A DNA stretch of 64,000 bases from Saccharina japonica (lineage: Eukaryota; Sar; Phaeophyceae; Laminariales; Laminariaceae). The DNA is taken from positions 1,136,167 through 1,200,166 of the forward strand of contig MEHQ01004022.1 of assembly GCA_008828725.1 (NCBI GenBank), in the 5' to 3' direction. Of this stretch, positions 48,186-57,957 are shown one piece after another. The position numbers and the translations under genes were made by a program. The notes beneath the pieces are model-generated. The model was not told where the DNA came from and did no database searches. It worked only from the letters and a program-made list of their open reading frames with translations. Position 1 is the stretch's first letter. Each line of letters begins with the position of its first letter.

Positions 48186-48878
48186 GGGGGGACGCGGTAG
48201 TAATCAGAACCAAGCGCGGTGTTTAACATAGGGAGACACGTGATATTTTGGTCCAACGCGGGTCCTGAATATTCTTACTGCAATAGCCCCCCCCGTGATA
48301 GCTGAAGGCGGCACTAACTGTCTCTTAACCCAGGTTTACGGCTGCGAAAAAACAACCCACACGTTTTTCAGCATTTAAAAGTATGTTGTCCCGAAAAAAG
48401 TAGGCGCCCCTTCTGCCATTGAAGCGTAAAAATGTGATTCTAACAAAAACCACACACATTTTTGCCAAAACAACGAGAGCAAAAAAAAACAAACGGAAAA
48501 AACACGCGGGAACAAAAAAAAACAAAGCACGAGGAAACAATAACATCGGACGTTACCATTAGGTAAGTACGCGGCTCGAACAAACCAAACTCCTCTCCTG
48601 CCCTCCCTCCCCCAAAAGTAAATCATAAAAACACGTCCGAGTCGTCATAAAAAAGCGCCACCCGATCAATGTATCACGCAGCTTGCATAAACATAAGCAT
48701 CGACCTGAGCTGAGAACAACGGCCTAGCCGGCGTCCCGACAGCAGTGCTGTGGATACCAGGTCCCCTTTCCCCAAAACCGTAACGCTTCGTTACCCACAA
48801 TTTCAACCTCCTAAAGGTGCAATATGGTACAGGAAAAAAAAAACACCGGGAATAACACAACAAACAAAAAAAAGGCAG

Positions 48879-48987
48879 TCAACCATTGTAGTACGACTCC
48901 GGGACCCCCTTGATCCCTGTCAGGCGGATAGCGAAAACAGCCCCCGCGTTGGGCTGGTCCAAGCGCTGCCGGTCGTCGAGCCCGAGA
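48879..48987 (-). CDS. Gene B exon 8: C-terminus
   Basis: 109 bases: LGLDDRQRLDQPNAGAVFAI, then RLTGIKGVPESYYNG and TGA. The acceptor is AACAAG instead of AACAG in gene A, from an extra A. Glycine of GGVF is Ala here. Confidence 0.84.
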
Positions 48988-49102
48988 CTTGTTACACAAA
49001 TTTCATAATCGTAATAATCGTATTGTCACCCACAATAGCATGGTCCAGAAAAACAAAACGGTAGGCGGGGGGGGGGGGGGGGGGGAGGGGGGAGGGGGGG
49101 GT

Positions 49103-49165
<63 letters not shown>

Positions 49166-49815
49166 CGGGGGGCGTGGAGGGATTATGAAGCTATTGCTTC
49201 CCGTGTAACACTCGTTTCACTTCTGAAGCCTGTCTGTTACCGTAATGGTTACCCACCCGTTTTCGCTTCTGAAGCCCCCCTAAGGGGTACGTTTTCATTC
49301 AGAATATACCTACAGCAGTAGATATGCTATTAATACATGAGCGTCCTCACCTAGCCGACGTGATGAAGAGAATGTCCAGCTCCGGCCCGCCAAACGCGAC
49401 GCACGTGATGCTCTTCGCTCCCGGAATCTGGGCAGTTTAAATTCCGCCAGAGATCCACGCAGCAGAAGGCACGCTTAAGGGTTTAAAACGGTGCGCTTAG
49501 GACTAGGTCCCTTTTTCAGGATTTTGCATTGGAAAGCCTGGATTATGCTCGTTTTCTGCTCGCTTATGCTTTTACGCTAAAATGGCCGGAGCAAAAACAA
49601 AAGAGGCCAATTACGCCAAACAATAATGTCGGCAGAAGAAATCAAAGCCTAACTTAGAGAGCCGACACGGAAGACAAAACAAATCGTGACGAAAACAATC
49701 GTGACGAAAAAAAAAAGTGACGTGTGTCACACTTTGTTACGAATCATTCAGACTGAAGAATATTGAAACACACGCACACACACAAAAAAAGCAGATGGTC
49801 ATGATTCGAGACGAA

Positions 49816-49851
<36 letters not shown>

Positions 49852-52800
49852 AAACGGACGTACAATACGTGAAACTAAAAACACGATAAAATAGTGAAAA
49901 TGAATACACACCCATGGTATACCATAAAAGGGTTGTAGTTAGCGTTTGCTTTCTGATGCTAAGTTTTGTGTCACTGGGATCGCTTGAACTCCTCAAGCGG
50001 GCAACCACTGGACCTGTTGGTAGACGATAATTTCACCAGCAGAAACGGATCATGGTATATACAACGCGAGAACAACGCACTCGGAAGCGCAGGACATGTA
50101 CCGGGTAAAAACACTAGACCGCATCAGAGGGGAGAGGAGTAGGGATGTCAGGGCGAACCACGTACTACATGTACCCCGATGCACAACTTCAGATAAACCG
50201 GACGCGGTTTGCCTGAAAAACGCCGTGAAAAAAGGACTGACGTTTTCTCGCCACGATCGTCCCCAAACGCCCCCTCCTGCAGCGCTGCATCGATAAAAAA
50301 AGATCCTCTGGAAACCCGGGGGAGCGACGCAAGACTCCACACAGAAGAATATTCCCACAGAAGAAAGACTGTCACAGCAGAAGACTGCCGCAGCAGAAGA
50401 CTGCTACAGCAGAAGACTCCCCACAACAGCTCCGTGGTTGAAAGACGACGGGGGGGGGGGGGGGGGGGGTGGGGTCGCCCCCTTTCCCAAAAACGCTCGT
50501 ACCGAAAATCGCCGGAAACCCTGTACTCGTATGCGGATAAAAATATGGGGGGAATGTTCACGTGTAGAAGGAATACACTAACACGACCCTCACCGCAATC
50601 GTTAATAGAAGCTCTCCGGCAGGGCTGTAACGGCGGACCACGCCCGCGCCGTACAGGGCCACCCAAACGCAGTCCTCCGCGTCGACCGTCGCACCGTCTG
50701 GAAACTTGTCCTGGTGGCCAAAACGAACGGAAACGGCCGAAGAACAGACACAAGACACAGGTGTTAAATGATGAACGCGCCGATAGAGCAGTGGCCTTTC
50801 GTACAGACACACAAAATAGTCAATTGATAGATGCACCTCCATCGTACACAGACAGAAACACGGGTGTCGAAATAATAAATACCACTACGTTACGTACACA
50901 GCAAAACACCTAGCAGCAGCGTGCACGCACGTGTGAACATAAACAACCTCTATGCAGCAAGTAGCCTGTTGCAAGCACCTTCATACCGCAATAGACTATT
51001 GTAGCACATCCGTGTCACAATAGCCTACTGCACACAGACACACAAGACACAGGTGTCCATGATAGGCACCGCCTCCAGCAGAAACCTACGGTACACACAC
51101 GTAGCAAAAAAAAAACCTCCCTCTATGCAGCAGTAGCCTGTTGTACACAGAAAAGACACACATGGGGCATGAGGATATCGTAGCTCCGTCGCGGCGTCTC
51201 TTACTCGCAGGTCAACCAAACCGAGCGACTCCCGCGACAGCCACTGACGCACTCTGCGGTAGGTTGTGTTTAGAGGTGGGCACCGGTAAAAAAAAAACCG
51301 GTTTAAACCGGTTTTTGGAAACCCAGCAGGCGTGTACGATTAGGCGGTTTTTGAAAAAAAAAAAACGCGTTTTTTTTCGCCGGTTTAAACCGGTTAACCG
51401 AAAACCGGATAAAACCGGAAAAACCGGATAAAACCGGATAAAACCGGAAAAACCGGACAAAAACGGAAAAACCGGATAAAACCGGATAAAAACCGGTAGC
51501 ACCGGACACATTTTTCACTGATTATCTACCGAATAAAACCATCACCAGTACTAATAATAGGATACACACAGCAGTAGTAGTGTTGTACCTGGTATATGGT
51601 ATCATGCATACGTATAATGTACATCGACCATGTCCTAAACAGCTGATGATGATGCTCTGCTGACGTGTTATAATAGTTGTCATATATCGAAACATATATC
51701 ATACCAAGGTATACAAACTCAACTTGCACGTACCGTCGTACGACATCTATCTGCTGTATAAAATAGTCTCACTTGTTTTGGATTGGACTCCTTAAAAAAA
51801 AATGATTTTAGTCTGGAAACAAAATATATTGAAATTAGTGTGGATTTTTTATCTTGAAATTAGTATGGACATTTTGACATGATTTTAGTGTAGTTAGACC
51901 GCCGCAGGGAATCCTTCCTAATACACTGATCTGCAAGGCATATATACGCATAGGAAAAAAAGACAGGACGCGGAGAACGCCCCATTAATAGTAACCGGTA
52001 GGTATATAGTACCTGTGCACCGGCAATGTCTTCTTAACAACAATGTTTTATACCTTAAAATCACGTCACCCCGTGCGCTGTGGTTGTGGCTCGGAATCCA
52101 CATATAAACAACACAGTTTTCACCCAAACATGCCGTCATGTTCAATGATTTGGAGGCGTTTCACGTTACCATCCGATTTTAACCGGTTTTCGGAAAACCG
52201 GTTAAAACCGGCTGAAAAAAACCGGTTTTATCCGGTTTTTTGTTTTGATAATAACGCCTCGTTATCCGGTTTTCGGTTTTTTTTTTCGCCTCCCGGTGCC
52301 CACCTCTAGTTGTGTTTCCACTTGCGACGCGTGGTGCGATAGAGGTATACCTTTTTTTGGCAGAAAACAAATCTGAAAGACGGGGCTCCTTACCCCAAAA
52401 CCGTCGGTCTTTTAACTCTTGTGCCGAAATATTTTTCTGCTTATCCTTAGGCCATGGGATTGTTCATCGGGTGTATATATATTATATATTATATATTATA
52501 TATATTATAGGGCAACTGCCAAAATCAGGTATACCTGATCCATTTCAGCCAAAATCAGGTATATACTAAAACCAAGTAAAAAACACGCGCCACGAACGGT
52601 GTTTTTCAGGACTTTTTGGCTGTGAGAAATGATCAAACATGCTTTTGAATTTGCGCCTGAACACAAAGCCCATAAATAAATGTTGTATGTTATTTTCAGT
52701 ACGGGTATTAATATCTGTCCTATGCTTTCATTGATTTCGTGATCACACTCACTCCTACGACGTGTATTTCCGTATTCTTGTACCAGGTACGTATGTGTAT

Positions 52801-55800
52801 AGTCCTAGCCACATTGATAGCATACGAACAAAACATCGAGTTCATTTGAGACTGATTTGCTCGCTTTCCGTACCGTGTCAGCAAACAGCAGTAAGTAATA
52901 TATTACAACAGATCCATTGTGCTGTATGCGCGCGTATGATATATGTTCTGTAGTCGTTGTGGCGGGTCGTATGTACGTAGTGTGTTAATGTCTTCATGTC
53001 GGGCGTATAGGAGACAGTGTACGTATGGCCTCTGATTGGCTCAAAATTCGCCAAAATCAGTTGAAAGCTAACCAAAGTAGACAAATCCAGGTGTACCTGG
53101 ACCATTTCATGCCAAAATCAGGTACGATGTGAGGCTGGCCAATGAGATGTGTCCTAGCGTGTGATTCGTACTTGGTTTTAGTGTAGTACCTGTTTTTGGC
53201 ACAAAAGTGACCAGGTGTACCTGATTTTGGCTAAAGCCCTATATTGTATATTATATATATACCACTTTTGTTTTCTTCCAAAAAAGCTTTTCATATTAAT
53301 AGGATGCCGACCGGTTCTTCGGAGTTTTTTTCCTACGATTCAAGCGTGGAAATCGCACGCCGCGTGCGAGAGAGAGAGAGAGATGTAGAGCACCGCAAGC
53401 AACGGAGTCTATATGGCAAAGTCGATTCTTCAAAGGATTTCCCCCGAAGGTTCAAGTTGGAGTGGCACGCCGCATGCGAGAGAGATGCAGAGCACCGCAA
53501 GCAACAAGGGTCTACGGCAAAGGCTTGTCGCCGTCGATTACGTTTTGCGCTTGCTATATGCAGGACGAACGAACGAAGGTCCGCAACGACGACGGGATCT
53601 GTTTAAGTTCCAAAAATGATGGAACCTCCGGCAATACGGCGGAGGGGGGGGCGGACCTAATATCTAGCTGTTGTAAAAGCCCCAAGAAGTTGAGTAGTTC
53701 CGAGGGGACGGACCTAGTCTCTAGTTGTTGTAAAAACACGAGACATTGGGTAAGTGCCTCAACGGAGAAGTCCCATCAGTCTCAGTGACACTAATAATTT
53801 GCCTAAAAAATGTCACTGGGACCACAATCGTATATAGAACGCGTCAACGGCCCTGACACCAACGGAAACATAGATCCCTCCCTACCTTGAGGTCGACGAA
53901 CACCCGCTTGTTGGAAATCTCCCCTGTCTCGGAGTTGTAGTCGTGGCGGACGATTTTATTGAGCGGGCTGTCCGTAGAGTACATCGTGCTCCCGTCCAGA
54001 GAGAAGCAGGTCGAGTTGTAGCAGCGGAACTCCTGCCGCACGAACGCACCACACAAACACACAACAAAGAAAATTCCAGGAAAAATCCCGGTCAAGCAGG
54101 GGGCGGGCGGGGCACAAGAAGAGACGTTTTTGTTTTCCAAAAACCCGGCACAGGGTGCATGACACAACGCACGGTATGTTAAAACAAAAAGGAAAGCATA
54201 CCGCAAGCTTTAGCTGGACAAAGCGGAAACTCAGGCGGGATCAAACAGAAGGGAGAAAAAAACCCGGGGAGAAAGCTTTGGCGCGAATGAAGCCGGAAAA
54301 GGAGGCATTATTACAGTACATCGAAAAGATTATCCCCCGGGGAGGACGTGTGTCCTAGCTCCACGACGCGAAGAAGGTAAAAACCACCGCCGAAACACCG
54401 GGGTATTGCAACCATATTGAGTTAAGGAGTCTGTTCATTCAGAACTAGTTGGGCCCAAAAAAACTACCTCTAGCGTACATGGCACGCACCCAAAGCAAAA
54501 AATACAGGAACAACGATCACAGGAATTTTCCACGCGTGTATGGAAACCCGACGCTATACATATAGGGGGCGTGTGGGAATGACGAGGGGAAATTAGAACC
54601 GGAACCACACCGCACAAGGCGGTATGCCAAGTGTGCAACACGCTCGCAGCATGGTGCTACTTGTGCTAGCAGTTAACTCACCCTGTATGCAATGCGGTTG
54701 GTGAGACCGCCCTGCTCAACGTTTGGGCCGTTCGGTCGAAGTCCCAAAAAAGGGAAAGAAAGGTAACGGCAACGGTACTGGAAACGGTAACATCAACAAC
54801 AACAACGGTAACTTTACGTCAACAGAAAATCTAACGCCAACGGTAACTTTAACGTCCACGGCAACGGTACTTTAACGCCAACGGTAACTTGACGGCAACG
54901 GTAAACGTACAATCAAAGGTAACGCTAACAGCAACGGTGATCGTAACGTTAACATCGACGGCAACGGTCCGTTTTAACGGCAACAGCAAAGGAAACTTTA
55001 GCGACGTCAGACGAGAGCAGACGAGTGCTATGGTAGAGGTATACCGTTTTTTGGCTAAAATTGTTTCTGAATGGTCGGACTCCTTAACGCCCGAAATCGT
55101 CGGGGTTTCCATCATTGTGAAGGCAATAGTTTTCATTGTATACTTAGGCCGCGGTGTTGTTCATCAAAGGTAGCGCTTTTTTATTATCCTCCAAAATTCA
55201 TTTTTTTGGGTGAGAGCTATAGAGCTCCTCAAGTCCCCACCCTAAGAAAAAACATGGTGCACCTCTAACGGCAACGGTGCTGGTAACGGTAACAGCAACG
55301 GTAATCGTAACTTCACCATCGGCAGCAACGGTCCTTTTTCACGGCAACATCAACGGCAATTTCAGCGACGCCAGCGACAGCGGTGACGGACTGTGCCATA
55401 AAAAGGCAACCAGGAAAAAACGGGCCGCTGCACAGTCACCGCGAAATAAGAGGGCAGCAGATCCGCCAAGGGTTACGATTTGCGGCATGGTGCGCTAGCA
55501 TCTGACCGAGAATGCGGACGACGCTGCGCGTTCACGATACAACAAACGTTTTACGAGTACAGTACAGGACACCTAATAAGAAACACGAAATCTGGTCTAG
55601 GCTGGATTTCTTGTTTGAGATAGGGTTGCTCTCTACACAAATTTCAAGATAACGACTCCCGAATTTCGTGTTTTCCCCCTATAAATCTCACGCCTGGTTT
55701 TCTTAATAGCCTGTTTCTCATTAGGTATCCTGTATTGTACTGAACAAACGTGTCCCACGCTAATTCCAAGTAACATATGCCCAAACAAAATGGTTGCAAC

Positions 55801-57899
55801 GGAATCAGTAAGCTGGGTTCGAAAGCGGGAAAAGTGAAATTGGATTCAAACGCGGAAATGCCAACTTCAACCAAGCTTCAACCGTAACGAACCTCGTCCG
55901 GCATGATCCGCCGCACGCCCTTCCCCTTCTCCATGCGAAAAACACGCGTTAGGGGTTTCCACACTTCCTTGGGCTCGAGAATGTTCTCCAGGTTGACCCC
56001 GCCGCAGACGAATCGCCCCCGTCTGTCGCACCTGGACGCAAACAAAACAAAAAAAACGGAAGCAAGCAAGGCGCGTAAACCCGTGTGGGAACTTATCCTC
56101 TGAAGAAATACGTACCCTTGGTGGAAGAGCAGCAGAAAAAAAATATTGGAAATGAGGTAATTATTTCTGGTTGTGAGGCTTCGTACGCACTGGTAGTCAA
56201 CCATTTAAAAAAAAACAAAAAACTTTAGGGCCCATATTAACGAAGACAGCGAAAAAATCGATTGAAAAATAAAATCCAATTTTGATGTGATTTCTTCGCG
56301 AAAAACACTGGTTTGCGTCCTACATTATATTATATGGGGAATGGTGAATTGCTTTGTTCGAATATTTCTGAAATCGAAAAAACGCAACACGCCTCACAAC
56401 GCCCAGGTGAAAAAAATCAACGAGCGTAGACGAGAGCGAAGACGAGAGCGAAGGCATGCGTCGGCGCGTGCGCGCCGCCGCCAGCATACTCTTTTGCTTT
56501 TGGAGGCCCAGGCTAGGAAGCTATCGTTCTCAGGGTATCTTGGGTGGGCGTAGGGATCCCTGAAACGCCACGGGCGAGACAGGGACGGCGGCGGCGCTAT
56601 CGAAGTCTTGAGCGCATCCTGCTGTTTTTGGGTCGATCAGTCGGTTTTTAATCGGGTTGGAGCATCGAGCTGGTTGAAAAATTGGGATTGCGACCGCCAT
56701 GATTGGTTTTGAGGCGCCACCGCCGGGGTATGTTGCGCTATGGTCTGTTGGCGTGGGCGCGGCTGTTGTCCCGGTGGCCTCCGGTTGTGGTTCACGTGTT
56801 GTCGCCTCGGTCGCGGTCATCGATGCGATCAAGAAATGCGCCAGGTTGTACCGCGGGCATTTACCCACCGTGGACATGCCGGTCCATGTCGGCCCAACTC
56901 CTAAATTTGATTTGAATTCTACCCAAAAAAAGGTCCTGGGACCTTCTTGTTTTTTTCGTCCAATTCAAATTGAATATACCCCTGAATCCTAATCTTTGGT
57001 GGTGGTGCATGTTTTGACCAATGAAAAGCGAATTTGAATTTTATTTTTTCCGACTAGTTTTTTTTAATTCGTTGATATGGGCCCTTAGCGGGGCCCCTAT
57101 TTTTTGTAAAAAATAAATACTTCAGCTCGACAAAAATGGGTACAAGCTTTGGCTATGTCCCAAGCCTACATCTAGGTGAATGCTATTGCTATTGGCTACA
57201 GATCTACTTAAAGCACAACGTCCATTCGTTTTCGGTCAAATGTTTACCAACAACCCGCGATACTACTGTAGGTATGTACAGCAAACCAAAACATGTCACA
57301 CCTCGAACAGATGGATCATCGCTTCCCACTTCATGATCTATAAGCAGTATAAGCAGTAGACCTTTCAAGGCAGATCTATCCCCGATCTTGTATGATCTAC
57401 ATGTAGCTCATGTGGATCTGTGCTGTGCAGATCCCGCTCAAGCTCTCACAATGACAGGTGGTGAACTAGATTAACTAGATCATTTGCTGTAGACAGATAA
57501 GATAGATCGCGATATGCCCGAGCTGTGAATACATGTATGGCGCAGCCTCCTCGATCGTCAAAGGGTGGGCGATTTGCAGCATGAGCAGGATCACGCTGTG
57601 AGCGAGCTGTACAGCCCCTTTTGAGTGTAATTATGGTGCTACTAGTGTGCATGTATCCCGCCCTTACCCAGCGGCGCTGCACAGTATGGCCTGAGTGCCA
57701 CAGAGGCTCTCTCCCCACCTCTCTCATTCTCTCAACAACCACACCTCTCAGCCAAAAAATGCCCACTACCAACACCAACACCACAAAAAAAAACAATAAA
57801 TTAAGTAAAAAAAATAAACAATCTGAAAATGTTACCTCTGTATTATTAATAGTAGATTTCCCGTTCCCTTTTGCCTCTCAAATCCCGATACGCTACTCG

Positions 57900-57957
<58 letters not shown>

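Noticed and set aside
48989..49321. 110-codon Gly-rich frame
   Set aside because: Produced by the long G run in gene B intron 7.
49428..49480. In-frame TAA and shifted frame just upstream of gene B exon 7, suggesting a pseudogene
   Set aside because: The acceptor CTGCCCAG lies between the TAA and ATTCCG; splicing there joins exon 6 in phase 0, exactly as in gene A, so the stop is intronic.
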